A program made the translations under genes and the position numbers. Below, piece by piece: positions 11,403 to 19,457 of a DNA stretch of 40,607 nucleotides. The stretch is from Lachnospiraceae bacterium. Lineage in GTDB: Bacteria; Bacillota; Clostridia; Lachnospirales; Lachnospiraceae. The stretch spans positions 1 to 40,607 of the forward strand of contig JAILES010000085.1 of NCBI GenBank assembly GCA_024687205.1, read 5' to 3'. Every line of letters starts with the position of its first letter. Positions within the stretch are counted from its first letter, which is position 1. The notes under the pieces were generated by a model that saw only the letters and a list, made by a program, of their open reading frames with translations, was not told the origin of the DNA and made no database searches.

Positions 11403-11490
11403 AACAGAGACGCAGAAAGATATCAGGCACTGCGATTGAGCTTAGTGGGTGCCCGGCCTAGCAAGTGCCTGATACTTTCTGCGTTCTGTT
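11403..11490. repeat. 88-nt near-perfect hairpin
   Basis: Left arm 11403-11431 (AACAGAGACGCAGAAAG then ATATCAGGCACT) and right arm 11464-11490 (AGTGCCTGATACTTTCTGCG then TTCTGTT) pair over about 27 bp with two single-base bulges. The 32-nt apical part is GC-rich. There is no T-run, so it is not a standard terminator. It lies between the element above and the ridA terminator. Confidence 0.8.
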
Positions 11491-11493
11491 ATG

Positions 11494-11524
11494 AAAAAAG
11501 CCACGGGGAACGAACCCGTGGCTT
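11494..11524 (-). terminator. Rho-independent terminator of the ridA operon
   Basis: On the - strand a 10-bp perfect stem (AAGCCACGGG with CCCGTGGCTT) with a 7-nt loop is followed by a run of six T. It lies about 30 nt after the ridA stop. Confidence 0.88.
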
Positions 11525-11552
11525 AGAAACACCTCATCAGTCAGGCTGCGCC

Positions 11553-11927
11553 TTAAGCGAGTTCGGCGATGACTTCGATCTCGCAGAGGACGTTCTTGGG
11601 AAGGCCTTTTACGGCGACGCAGCTGCGGGCGGGCTTGGAAGTGAAGTATTCCGCATAGACGCCGTTGAAGGCTGCGAAATCGCCCATGTCGGCGAGGAAG
11701 CAGGTGGTCTTGATTACGTTGTCGAAGCTTAAGCCTGCGGCTTCGAGGATGGCGCCCACGTTTTTGCAGGCCTGATGGGTCTGCTCTTCGATGGTGCCGG
11801 TGCAGAGTCCGCCGGTCTCGGGAATGATGGGTATCTGGCCTGAGGCATAGAGGAAGCCTCCAGCGATCTTGGCCTGTGAGTAGGGGCCTATGGCTCCGGG
11901 TGCTTTGTCTGTTGAGATGGTTTTCAT
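11553..11927 (-). CDS. ridA: RidA family enamine/imine deaminase
   Basis: RidA hydrolyses reactive 2-aminoacrylate-type enamines released by PLP enzymes. The 124 residues match the family throughout: AIGPYSQA with Tyr16, ASGQIPI, the QACKNVGAILEAAGLSFDNVIKTT block, and the active-site pair Arg101 (KPARSCV) and Glu116 (CEIEVIA). It is the last gene of a four-gene - strand operon and its ATG overlaps the previous stop (ATGA). A terminator follows. Confidence 0.95.
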   Translation of the reverse strand: MKTISTDKAPGAIGPYSQAKIAGGFLYASGQIPIIPETGGLCTGTIEEQTHQACKNVGAILEAAGLSFDNVIKTTCFLADMGDFAAFNGVYAEYFTSKPARSCVAVKGLPKNVLCEIEVIAELA

Positions 11928-12172
11928 TGTTTTCCTCCTTTTTCGTCGTCAAATACAACTGTTACGTAGAAACCACGAGGGGTCTCTTCTATCTTTTCCA
12001 CGAGGCCTTCTTTTGCATACAGTCTTTCCGCAAGTTTGTAATTGGCGCTCATGGCCAGTGACGGGTCTATGGTGTAGTAGTAGCTGCTGGGGAGCAGGCC
12101 TTCGGTGACGGAGACCTTCTGGCCTTCTTCAAGCAGGCCCTGACGTTCCATTTTGAAATCCATTTTTCTCAT
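11924..12172 (-). CDS. Small protein of unknown function
   Basis: An 82-residue protein with no membrane segment. It starts MRKMDFKMERQGLLEEGQ, has a Tyr-rich middle (SSYYYTIDP) and ends in an acidic tail. It looks like a small alpha/beta domain; I recognise no family. It is held in place by ATGA overlaps on both sides, with the flippase gene upstream and ridA downstream, so it is almost certainly translated. A second possible start is the ATG three residues later. Confidence 0.75.
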   Translation of the reverse strand: MRKMDFKMERQGLLEEGQKVSVTEGLLPSSYYYTIDPSLAMSANYKLAERLYAKEGLVEKIEETPRGFYVTVVFDDEKGGKQ

Positions 12173-13785
12173 GATGTTCTTCCTCTTCTGAGTCTTAAAG
12201 TACCGGTAAGCACCAGAGTGAGTGCATACACTATAAAGGCGCTAATCATTGAAAGTGCAAAAGCGATAAGGGTGCCGGCAAAGCTGCCGGCGGTATTACG
12301 CATATTGAGCAGCGTGTACACAGCCTTTGCGGCCAGTCCCATCAATATCGAGCAGAACAGGGGCTTTAAGAAAGTATCCATCCATTTGAAGCTGTAATCG
12401 GAAAGCTTTGCCAGACTTATGCAGTTCATGACACTGACGCAGAGAGGGAAAGTGACATTTCCGATAAGCAGCGCGGATACTTCCATATCCGTAAAGAGCA
12501 GGAAACCGGCGACGATCACTACGTGTATCACAAGGGATATGGCCGAATGGATCACGGGTGTCTTCATATGGTCACAGCCCTGGAGTATCGAAGTGGTGAC
12601 TGTGGAAAGTGCGTAGAACACCACCGCGGAGGAGCCGTAGGTAAGCAGGTTCACCGCGGTATCGTGGAGATCTCCCAGTCCCGGGAAAAGCAGCCGCATG
12701 ATGGGATCCGCAAGCATTGCAAGACCGATGGCGGAAGGGATCGCTATCAGCATGTTCACCTTCAGTACCGTATCGGTCTTGAGCCTTACTTTATCCTTCT
12801 CGCCTTTGGTATAGGATACCACTATGCTGGGAAGCGTAGCGGCGGCCATGGCAGTTGCCACGGCAACGGGAAGGTTTATCATCTGGTTGTACTGGGTGTT
12901 GAACACACCCTGCAGTGCAGTGGTCAGTTTTTCGCTGAAGCCTTTTCTTATCATCAGGTTGCCGAAGATCAGGTCGTCTACGGTATAGCCCAGCTGGTAT
13001 ATGGTCTGGCTTAAGATGACCGGGAGCATGGTAAGGCGTATGGCCCGCATTACGGTCTTATGGTCTTCATCAAGTACGTCCTCTCCTTTGCCCAGAGCGG
13101 TAAAAGCCTTCCTGTCCCTGAAGAGCAGCAGGAGAAAGAAAGCAAAAGCCGCGCCGGCTCCCGCAAAGGTACCCAGAGTACCGCCCATGGCACCGTAGGA
13201 AGCGGCATCTTCTTCCGCAGCCATCTTTACGAAGGCAGATGCGGCAAGTACGCTGACGATGGCGTTGATGATCTGTTCGATGATCTGGGAAATGGCGGTA
13301 GGGACCATATTCCTGTGGCCCTGATAGTAACCTCGGCAGGTGCCGAGAAGGGCAACCACAAATACCGTAGGCGCCAAGATGCGTAAGGGGCGTTCGAGGC
13401 CTTCTTTATGATAGATGAGGGCGAAGCCTGAGGCCCCCAGATAAAGGATAAGTGCAGCCAGCAGGCCGCTTATAAGGGCAAAAATAAACGCATCCGCAAA
13501 GAGGCGGCGTGCGTTTTTGAACTGTTTCTTTGTGAGCCTCGCACTCAGCAGCTTGGATACCGCCAGAGGCATGCTGTAGGAAGAAAGGGTCAGTGCTATA
13601 TTGTAGATGCCGAAGGATACGGAATAGAGACCGTTTCCGTTGTTTCCCATGATATTTGCCATGGGAATACGATAAACAAAGCCGATCACCTTGGTGATCA
13701 GGCCTGCACCTGCAAGTATGGAACCCTGCATCACTATGGATTTTTTTCTGTGATCAGCCAAGAGCCTTTCTCTTATACTCCGCAC
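12169..13785 (-). CDS. SpoVB/YtgP-type lipid flippase (MATE/MOP superfamily)
   Basis: A 538-residue polytopic membrane protein with about 14 helices. The start GSILAGAGLITKVIGFVYRIPM followed by GNNGNGLYSV is characteristic of the SpoVB/YtgP/MurJ-like branch that moves lipid-linked cell-wall or polysaccharide precursors across the membrane. CRGYYQGHRNMVPTAISQIIEQ is another family hallmark. The annotated GTG start (13785) overlaps the upstream small gene by 32 nt and lacks a good ribosome site; a TTG at 13761 giving MADHRKKS is an alternative. Translation is probably coupled to the upstream gene. Confidence 0.9.
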   Translation of the reverse strand: MRSIRERLLADHRKKSIVMQGSILAGAGLITKVIGFVYRIPMANIMGNNGNGLYSVSFGIYNIALTLSSYSMPLAVSKLLSARLTKKQFKNARRLFADAFIFALISGLLAALILYLGASGFALIYHKEGLERPLRILAPTVFVVALLGTCRGYYQGHRNMVPTAISQIIEQIINAIVSVLAASAFVKMAAEEDAASYGAMGGTLGTFAGAGAAFAFFLLLLFRDRKAFTALGKGEDVLDEDHKTVMRAIRLTMLPVILSQTIYQLGYTVDDLIFGNLMIRKGFSEKLTTALQGVFNTQYNQMINLPVAVATAMAAATLPSIVVSYTKGEKDKVRLKTDTVLKVNMLIAIPSAIGLAMLADPIMRLLFPGLGDLHDTAVNLLTYGSSAVVFYALSTVTTSILQGCDHMKTPVIHSAISLVIHVVIVAGFLLFTDMEVSALLIGNVTFPLCVSVMNCISLAKLSDYSFKWMDTFLKPLFCSILMGLAAKAVYTLLNMRNTAGSFAGTLIAFALSMISAFIVYALTLVLTGTLRLRRGRTS

Positions 13786-13960
13786 ATTCTTCGGGAGTTC
13801 CTATCTCGCGATAAGTCTGCAGTTCCCTCAGAAGATTGACAAGATAATCTATATCCTGCTGGCGCATAACGGAATTGGCACTCTGTACCGCTCCTTCATC
13901 GCTGATGGAAAGGGAATCCATAAGGATCTGTAATTCGTTGCTGGAATACTCTTTAGACAT
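13754..13960 (-). CDS. Small protein of unknown function, first gene of the flippase operon
   Basis: A 68-residue, soluble, helical protein (SKEYSSNELQILMDSLSIS, then QDIDYLVNLLRELQ). It is preceded by a strong AGGGAGG (13967-13973 on the - strand), and a promoter lies just upstream, so it is well supported as a gene. I recognise no family. Its end overlaps the flippase start. Confidence 0.75.
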   Translation of the reverse strand: MSKEYSSNELQILMDSLSISDEGAVQSANSVMRQQDIDYLVNLLRELQTYREIGTPEECAEYKRKALG

Positions 13961-13988
13961 ACCGTACCTCCCTTAATGATTTCGGTAT

Positions 13989-14017
13989 ATTATAGCATAC
14001 TGTCCGGACTGACACAA
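13989..14017 (-). promoter_or_regulatory. Promoter of the flippase-ridA operon
   Basis: On the - strand: TTGTGT (14012-14017), 17-nt spacer, perfect TATAAT (13989-13994). It diverges from the promoter of the arg operon; the two -35 boxes are 41 nt apart. Confidence 0.75.
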
Positions 14018-14058
14018 GGGGCAGAGCCATGCTGTAATATGCCGAAAACGGGCGGCTC

Positions 14059-14087
14059 TTGTCACTTCTTAAGGATTATGCTATAGT
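14059..14087 (+). promoter_or_regulatory. Promoter of the GNAT-argJBD operon
   Basis: TTGTCA (14059-14064), 17-nt spacer, TATAGT (14082-14087) with an extended TG at 14079-14080. Transcription should start near 14094, which rules out the GTG at 14101 as a practical start for the first gene. Confidence 0.75.
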
Positions 14088-14133
14088 ATTGTGATTATAT
14101 GTGGAAAATATGCCCGGATTTGGAGAAAGAGTA

Positions 14134-14580
14134 ATGACGATAAGGTCAATGGAAGAAAAAGATTATGATAAGGTAAAGGCTCTCTGGATGAGCATTCACG
14201 GCTTTGCCATAAGAAGCGTGGATGATTCGAGAGAGGGTGTTTCCATGTTCCTTAAGAGAAATCCGGGATGCAGTGTGGTAGCGGAAGAAGAGGGCGAGAT
14301 AATCGGCGCGATCCTCTGCGGACATGACGGCAGACGCGGCTGTCTTTATCACGTCTGTGTCAGAGAGGACCACCGACGACGAGGTATCGGTAAAGCCATG
14401 GTGGTTCACTGCATGAATGCGCTGAAAAGCGAGCATATCAATAAGGTATCTCTGATAGCCTTCACGAAGAACGACGTCGGAAATGCGTTCTGGAGATGCA
14501 TAGGCTGGACCAGGAGAGAAGATCTGAACTACTACGACTTTACCCTTAACGAAGCTAATATCACGGCATTTAACGAGTAG
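14134..14580 (+). CDS. GNAT N-acetyltransferase (YpeA-like)
   Basis: An acetyl-CoA-dependent acyltransferase of 148 residues. The ATG at 14134 is preceded by GGAG with 8-nt spacing and gives the usual GNAT start MTIRSMEEKDYDKVKALW. Motif A, VCVREDHRRRGIGKAMV, carries the acetyl-CoA loop RRRGIG, and the stretch AILCGHDGRRGCLYHVCV resembles E. coli YpeA. A longer frame from GTG 14101 is rejected because it begins at the transcription start. It is the first gene of the arginine operon, 9 nt before argJ. Its substrate is not evident; an N-acetylglutamate-making role is possible from context only. Confidence 0.88.
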   Translation: MTIRSMEEKDYDKVKALWMSIHGFAIRSVDDSREGVSMFLKRNPGCSVVAEEEGEIIGAILCGHDGRRGCLYHVCVREDHRRRGIGKAMVVHCMNALKSEHINKVSLIAFTKNDVGNAFWRCIGWTRREDLNYYDFTLNEANITAFNE

Positions 14581-14589
14581 GAGATAAAG

Positions 14590-15828
14590 ATGAAAGAATA
14601 TATAAAGGAGACCGAGGGCGGCATCTGCGCCCCGAAGGGTTTTTATGCGGCAAGTGCTGCCGCAGGCATAAAGTATCAGGGAAGGACCGATATGGCCCTT
14701 ATCTACAGTGAAAAAGACTGCATCACAGCGGGAACTTTCACTTCCAATCTTGTAAAAGCGGCTCCGGTAAAATGGGATATGCGTATAGTTGAGGAAGGTA
14801 CGCCTGTAAGGGCTGTGGTTGTCAATTCCGGTATAGCCAATGCGGCCACCGGTGCGGCAGGCATGGAGATCTGCGAGAAGACGGCAGAAAAAATGTCAGC
14901 TCTTTACGGCGGAGTAAAGGACAGCGTACTGGTGGCTTCCACCGGTGTCATAGGCATGCAGATCGATCCCGAAAAGATATGCAGGGGCTGCGAGCTTCTG
15001 TACGAGGCAAAGGCTGCAACAAAAGAGGCGGCAACGGCTGCGGCCCAGGCGATAATGACCACCGATACACATAAGAAGGAAGTGTCCGTAAGCCTTACTC
15101 TCACGGACGGCAGTGAAGTGCGTATCGGCGCCATGACAAAGGGCTCGGGTATGATACATCCCAACATGTGCACGATGCTTGGCTTTGTTACCACTGATGC
15201 GGATATCGATAAGAAGCTTCTTAAGAAGGTGCTTAAGGAAGTGGTGGACGAGAGCTTCAACATGATCTCCGTTGACGGCGATACTTCAACAAATGATACC
15301 TATGTGGTGCTGGCAAATGCGGCAGCGGGAAATAAGAAGATCGAAAGCGCCGGCGAAGATCTTGAACGTTTTAAGGAAGCACTCATGTATGTGAGCGTAT
15401 ATCTGGCAAAGCAGATGGCCGGCGACGGCGAGGGTGCTACGGCGCTCTTCGAATGCCATGTTTACAATGCTGCAGACAAGACGGCGGCTAAGAAGCTGGC
15501 CAAGTCGGTGGTATGTTCAAGCCTCTGCAAGGCAGCGATATACGGACATGATTCCAACTTCGGAAGATTTCTCTGCGCCCTGGGTTATTCGGGTGCGGCT
15601 TTTGATCCCGACAAGGTGGATCTGTATTATGAGAGCGCAGCCGGAAAGCTGAAGATAGTTGAAAACGGCATGGGCACGGACTATGACGAGGAAGAGGCAA
15701 CAAAGCTGCTTTCCGAGGAAGCCGTTACCGTACACGTTGACATGCATGCGGGTGAAGACGAGGCTACTGCCTGGGGCTGCGACTTAAGCTATGATTATGT
15801 CAAGATAAACGCGGATTACCGCAGTTAA
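14590..15828 (+). CDS. argJ: Glutamate N-acetyltransferase / ornithine acetyltransferase
   Basis: ArgJ recycles the acetyl group from N-acetylornithine to glutamate. The 412-residue precursor cleaves itself before a threonine that becomes the nucleophile: the site is visible as KGSGMIHPNMCTMLGF, with the Thr at residue 195. Most homologs have NMAT; Cys replaces Ala here. The N-terminal APKGFYAASAAAGIK and the C-terminal DSNFGRFLCALGYSG regions are typical. GGAGATAAAG precedes the ATG. Whether it also uses acetyl-CoA (bifunctional) cannot be told by eye. Confidence 0.96.
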   Translation: MKEYIKETEGGICAPKGFYAASAAAGIKYQGRTDMALIYSEKDCITAGTFTSNLVKAAPVKWDMRIVEEGTPVRAVVVNSGIANAATGAAGMEICEKTAEKMSALYGGVKDSVLVASTGVIGMQIDPEKICRGCELLYEAKAATKEAATAAAQAIMTTDTHKKEVSVSLTLTDGSEVRIGAMTKGSGMIHPNMCTMLGFVTTDADIDKKLLKKVLKEVVDESFNMISVDGDTSTNDTYVVLANAAAGNKKIESAGEDLERFKEALMYVSVYLAKQMAGDGEGATALFECHVYNAADKTAAKKLAKSVVCSSLCKAAIYGHDSNFGRFLCALGYSGAAFDPDKVDLYYESAAGKLKIVENGMGTDYDEEEATKLLSEEAVTVHVDMHAGEDEATAWGCDLSYDYVKINADYRS

Positions 15829-15840
15829 GAGGTGGATATG

Positions 15841-16734
15841 ATGTATACCAATAATATGGATGAGTTATTAAAAAAAGCTGAAGTGCTGATCGAGGCGCTG
15901 CCTTATATACAGAAGTTCAACCGTAAGGTGATCGTGGTGAAATACGGCGGAAGCGCAATGACGGATCCCGAACTGCAGAGGAACGTTATAAAGGATGTTA
16001 CGCTGCTGAAACTGGTAGGTTTTAAGCCCATAATCGTTCACGGCGGCGGCAAGGAGATAAGCGCCTGGGTGCAGAAGACAGGCAAGGAATCAAAGTTTGT
16101 GAACGGTCTGCGCGTTACCGATGCGGAGACCATGGAGATAGCCGAGATGGTGCTTGGCAAAGTCAACAAGCGCCTTGTGGCAATGGTAGAGGAACTGGGC
16201 GTCAGGGCTGTGGGTGTCTCAGGAAAAGACGGCGGACTGCTTAAGGTTGAGAAGAAGTTTTCCGACGGACAGGACATAGGCTATGTTGGACAGATCACCG
16301 AAGTGGATCCCAAGATACTCTTTGACCTGATCGAGAGGGATTTCCTGCCTATAGTTGCGCCTATCGGAATGGATGACAATTTTGACAGTTACAATATCAA
16401 TGCCGACGATGCGGCCTGCGCTATAGCAAGGGCGGTAGGTGCCGAGAAGCTTGCTTTCCTTACCGACATAGAAGGTATCTACAAGGATATCAACGATCCT
16501 TCAAGCTTTATCTCAAGGCTCACTGTTTCCGAAGGAAGGGAACTGATGAACAGCGGCGTCATAGGCGGCGGCATGCTCCCGAAGCTTAACAACTGCATAG
16601 ATGCCATAGAGAACGGCGTAGGACGTGTCCATATCCTGGACGGACGCATTGCACACTGCCTGCTGCTTGAGATCTTCACCAAGAAAGGTATAGGAACCGC
16701 GATAATCGGTAACGGGGATGACCCTGTGGAATAA
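15841..16734 (+). CDS. argB: Acetylglutamate kinase
   Basis: ArgB phosphorylates N-acetylglutamate. The nucleotide-binding VVKYGGSAM and VHGGGKEIS motifs, the NGLRVTD loop and the C-terminal GGGMLPKL are all present. The start is ambiguous between GTG 15832, ATG 15838 and ATG 15841; AGAGG at 15828-15832 has the best spacing (8 nt) to 15841, giving 297 residues. The N-terminal helix (about residues 5-20) before the kinase core resembles the extension of arginine-inhibited hexameric enzymes, so feedback control by arginine is plausible. It is 12 nt from both neighbours. Confidence 0.95.
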   Translation: MYTNNMDELLKKAEVLIEALPYIQKFNRKVIVVKYGGSAMTDPELQRNVIKDVTLLKLVGFKPIIVHGGGKEISAWVQKTGKESKFVNGLRVTDAETMEIAEMVLGKVNKRLVAMVEELGVRAVGVSGKDGGLLKVEKKFSDGQDIGYVGQITEVDPKILFDLIERDFLPIVAPIGMDDNFDSYNINADDAACAIARAVGAEKLAFLTDIEGIYKDINDPSSFISRLTVSEGRELMNSGVIGGGMLPKLNNCIDAIENGVGRVHILDGRIAHCLLLEIFTKKGIGTAIIGNGDDPVE

Positions 16735-16746
16735 GGGAGGACAGTC

Positions 16747-17934
16747 ATGGGAAAAATGTCGGAATATATAGAACAGGCGGAGAAGGATCTTCTCCATCTT
16801 TATAACAGGTATCAGATAGTGCTGGATCACGGTGAAGGCATGAGGCTCTTTGATACCGAGGGAAAAAGCTATCTGGATTTTATGTCGGGCATAGGCGTGT
16901 TTGCCCTGGGTTACGGCGATAAGAAGTTTAACGATGCGGTACATGCCCAGGTGGACAAGCTGCTCCATACTTCAAACTATTTCTACAACGAGCCTGCCAT
17001 AGAGGCGGCAAAAGCTATAAAGAAGGCATCCCGCATGGACAGGGTGTTCTTTACCAACAGCGGTGCCGAGGCTGTGGAAGGCGCTATCAAGGCAGCAAGA
17101 AAATATGCCTATCTTAAGGACGGCAGCACGGATCATCAGATCATCGCCATGGATCATTCTTTCCACGGACGTACCTACGGGGCTCTTTCGGTGACCGGCA
17201 AGGAAGCTTACAGGAAGCCTTTCGAGCCGATGATCGGCAACATCTGTTTTGCACAATACAACAATATCGACAGCGTTAAGGCGCTGATCAACGATAAGAC
17301 CTGCGCTATCATAATGGAGACCGTGCAGGGCGAAGGCGGCATCTATCCTGCAACGGAGAGCTTCCTCAAAGAGATCAGGAAGATCTGCGACGAGAAGGAC
17401 CTGGTGCTGATCCTTGACGAGATACAGTGCGGCATGGGCAGGACAGGCGAATATTACGCTTGGCAGCGTTATGATGTGAAGCCCGATATACTGACGACCG
17501 CCAAGGCTCTTGGCGGCGGCGTACCGGTGGGGGCTTTCCTGGTCAATGAGAAACTTGCGCAGCACTCACTTGTGGCGGGAGACCACGGTACCACTTACGG
17601 CGGAAACCCGCTGGCGGGAGCGGCCATCTGTGCATCTTTCAAGCGTTATGAAGAACTGGATCTGCTTGACAATGTTAAGAAGACCGGAGCTTTTCTCTAT
17701 GAGAAGCTGGAAGAGATAAAGAACAAAAATCCGCACATCGTTGACCACAGGGGTGTCGGACTTATGCAGGGCCTCGAGTTTGACGGACCCGTAGCGGATA
17801 TCATTGCCAAGGCATTAAATAAGGGACTGATCCTGATCAATGCAGGTCCCAACATCATTCGTTTCCTGCCTCCGCTTATCTGCGGTGAGGCTGAGGTAAC
17901 AGAGATGTGCGGCATACTTAAGGAATGCATATAA
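16747..17934 (+). CDS. argD: Acetylornithine aminotransferase
   Basis: A PLP-dependent class III aminotransferase that makes N-acetylornithine, 395 residues. Visible landmarks: FTNSGAEAVEGAIKAARK, the SFHGRTYGALSVTG loop, LILDEIQCGMGRTG with the PLP-contacting Asp, and the Schiff-base lysine 253 in TTAKALGGGVPVGAF. The GGGAGG site lies just before ATG 16747; a second ATG three codons on is also possible. argC and argF are not in the window. The stop codon abuts the start of the next gene with no gap. Confidence 0.94.
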   Translation: MGKMSEYIEQAEKDLLHLYNRYQIVLDHGEGMRLFDTEGKSYLDFMSGIGVFALGYGDKKFNDAVHAQVDKLLHTSNYFYNEPAIEAAKAIKKASRMDRVFFTNSGAEAVEGAIKAARKYAYLKDGSTDHQIIAMDHSFHGRTYGALSVTGKEAYRKPFEPMIGNICFAQYNNIDSVKALINDKTCAIIMETVQGEGGIYPATESFLKEIRKICDEKDLVLILDEIQCGMGRTGEYYAWQRYDVKPDILTTAKALGGGVPVGAFLVNEKLAQHSLVAGDHGTTYGGNPLAGAAICASFKRYEELDLLDNVKKTGAFLYEKLEEIKNKNPHIVDHRGVGLMQGLEFDGPVADIIAKALNKGLILINAGPNIIRFLPPLICGEAEVTEMCGILKECI

Positions 17935-19341
17935 ATGAAACACCGACGTATCTCTGTACTGACCCGGATATTACTTATAATTGCTGCCGCTGTTTGCGGC
18001 GGCAGTTTTTTCCTGTATCAAAACAAGATGAACAAAGAAGCGGCGGACAGCGCTTCCGCCAACGAGACAGTACGCGAGTATAAAGAACTGATACTCTGGT
18101 ATACCGATGAAGGTCTTGAGGAATATATCCGTGATACTTCCGACAGACTGAGAGCAGAGAAGGGGATCAACGTGATAGCCCTCCATAAGAGCGGCCTCAA
18201 TTTCCTTGAAGATGTGGAAACGGCATCCTTAAGTGGGATCAATGCGCCGGATGTTTATATGCTCGGTGCGGACCAGCTTGAAAAAGCGCTGCTGATGGGG
18301 CTCGCCGAGACCATCAGGGATCCGGACGGAACGGTAGGCATATTTAATTTCCCGGAGAACGCGCTGAACGCCGTAACAGTGGGCGGCAGGAAAGTGGGAT
18401 ATCCCTTTTATTATGAGACATCCTTCCTGCTGTATAACTACAGCTATCTGTGCGAGATAGCCGAAGAGGCTCTTCGCATGGAGATGACAGGTGAGAATAC
18501 CGAAGAGGAAGCGGCAGTCATAGAAGGCATCCCCGACGGTTTTACAAAAGAAAGCTGGGAAGAAAAGATAAAGGAAAAATCCCTGGAGATGCTGCCTTCG
18601 ACGGTGCAGCAGATCATGGATATGGCGGCTCTTTACAGCGCGCCCGAAGGCATGGAGAACTTTTTCGTCTGGGATGTATCCGATATCTTTTACAATTATT
18701 TCTTCACCGGAGCCTATATGGATGTGGGCGGCATCTGCGGTGACGATGAGAGCAGGATCGATATCTGCAACGAAGAGACCATACACTGTATGCAGGTCTA
18801 CGGCGGGCTTCACCAGTTCTTCTCGATAGAGCAGAAAGAAAGCAGTTACGAAAAAGTAATCAATGATTTTCTTGAGGGCAAGACTCTCTTTACCATAGCC
18901 ACCACCGATGCGCTGAAGCGCATAAAGGATAAGAGCGAGGCAGGTGAGTTCCCCTATCAGTACGGAGTGGCGGCGCTGCCCGGAGCCGATGAGGAACATA
19001 AGGCAAGAGGTCTTGCGAATACCAGCGCGGTTGCGGTGAACCCCTACGGAAAAAATACGGATGCGGCGGATGCGCTGGCGGAATATCTGATATATGACAA
19101 CGCTTCCGCTCTTTATGATATGAGCGGTAAGCTGCCCTGTGTAAGCGGCGCATGGGAAGCGGATACAAAAGATGCGCGGAGTGAAGTGCGGGCGCTTTAT
19201 ACCGAAAGCGCGTCACTTCCCAAACTGATGAAACTCGAAGATTTCTGGATGCAGCTGGAAATGGTCTATGTAAGCGTGTGGGACGGAGCGGATCCGGAAA
19301 AGGCGCTAAGTGAACTTGAAGAAAAAATGAAAGCAAGGTGA
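17935..19341 (+). CDS. Orphan membrane-anchored solute-binding protein (family 1-like)
   Basis: A 468-residue protein with one N-terminal hydrophobic segment (about 10-28) that is probably an uncleaved anchor, because the only cysteine there (AAVCGG) lacks a good lipobox. The rest has the pattern of extracellular solute-binding proteins of the MalE/UgpB type: ELILWYTDEG strand, APDVYMLGADQLEKALLMG, GRKVGYPFYYETSFLLYN, and a later YGVAALPGADEEHKARGLAN. No permease or ATPase genes are near. It begins directly after the argD stop, so it is co-transcribed with the arginine genes; the ligand is unknown. Confidence 0.75.
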   Translation: MKHRRISVLTRILLIIAAAVCGGSFFLYQNKMNKEAADSASANETVREYKELILWYTDEGLEEYIRDTSDRLRAEKGINVIALHKSGLNFLEDVETASLSGINAPDVYMLGADQLEKALLMGLAETIRDPDGTVGIFNFPENALNAVTVGGRKVGYPFYYETSFLLYNYSYLCEIAEEALRMEMTGENTEEEAAVIEGIPDGFTKESWEEKIKEKSLEMLPSTVQQIMDMAALYSAPEGMENFFVWDVSDIFYNYFFTGAYMDVGGICGDDESRIDICNEETIHCMQVYGGLHQFFSIEQKESSYEKVINDFLEGKTLFTIATTDALKRIKDKSEAGEFPYQYGVAALPGADEEHKARGLANTSAVAVNPYGKNTDAADALAEYLIYDNASALYDMSGKLPCVSGAWEADTKDARSEVRALYTESASLPKLMKLEDFWMQLEMVYVSVWDGADPEKALSELEEKMKAR

Positions 19342-19369
19342 CACTTCTTTGGTGTCACCAAATTTTTTT
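19337..19369 (+). terminator. Rho-independent terminator of the arg operon
   Basis: Stem GGTGACAC (19337-19344) with GTGTCACC (19352-19359), 7-nt loop, then seven T (19363-19369). The TGA stop of the preceding gene (19339-19341) lies inside the left arm. Confidence 0.88.
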
Positions 19370-19379
19370 CCGAAAACTC

Positions 19380-19408
19380 TTGAAAGTGATTCTGCTTTAT
19401 TTTACAAT
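19380..19408 (+). promoter_or_regulatory. Promoter of the comEA operon
   Basis: TTGAAA (19380-19385), 17-nt spacer, TACAAT (19403-19408). It follows the preceding terminator directly and is the only promoter I see for the five genes from 19458 to 25410. Confidence 0.7.
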
Positions 19409-19457
19409 GATTTTGCGATATCTGAGAAGGCCTCCGCGAAAGTGGAGGTAACAAAGC

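Noticed and set aside
11082..11732. Open frames on the + strand across the repeat region and ridA
   Set aside because: They run through perfect palindromes and the ridA terminator and antisense to ridA; no ribosome sites and no protein-like composition.
14101..14133. GTG start for the GNAT gene
   Set aside because: It coincides with the predicted transcription start and has no ribosome site; ATG 14134 has a well-spaced GGAG.
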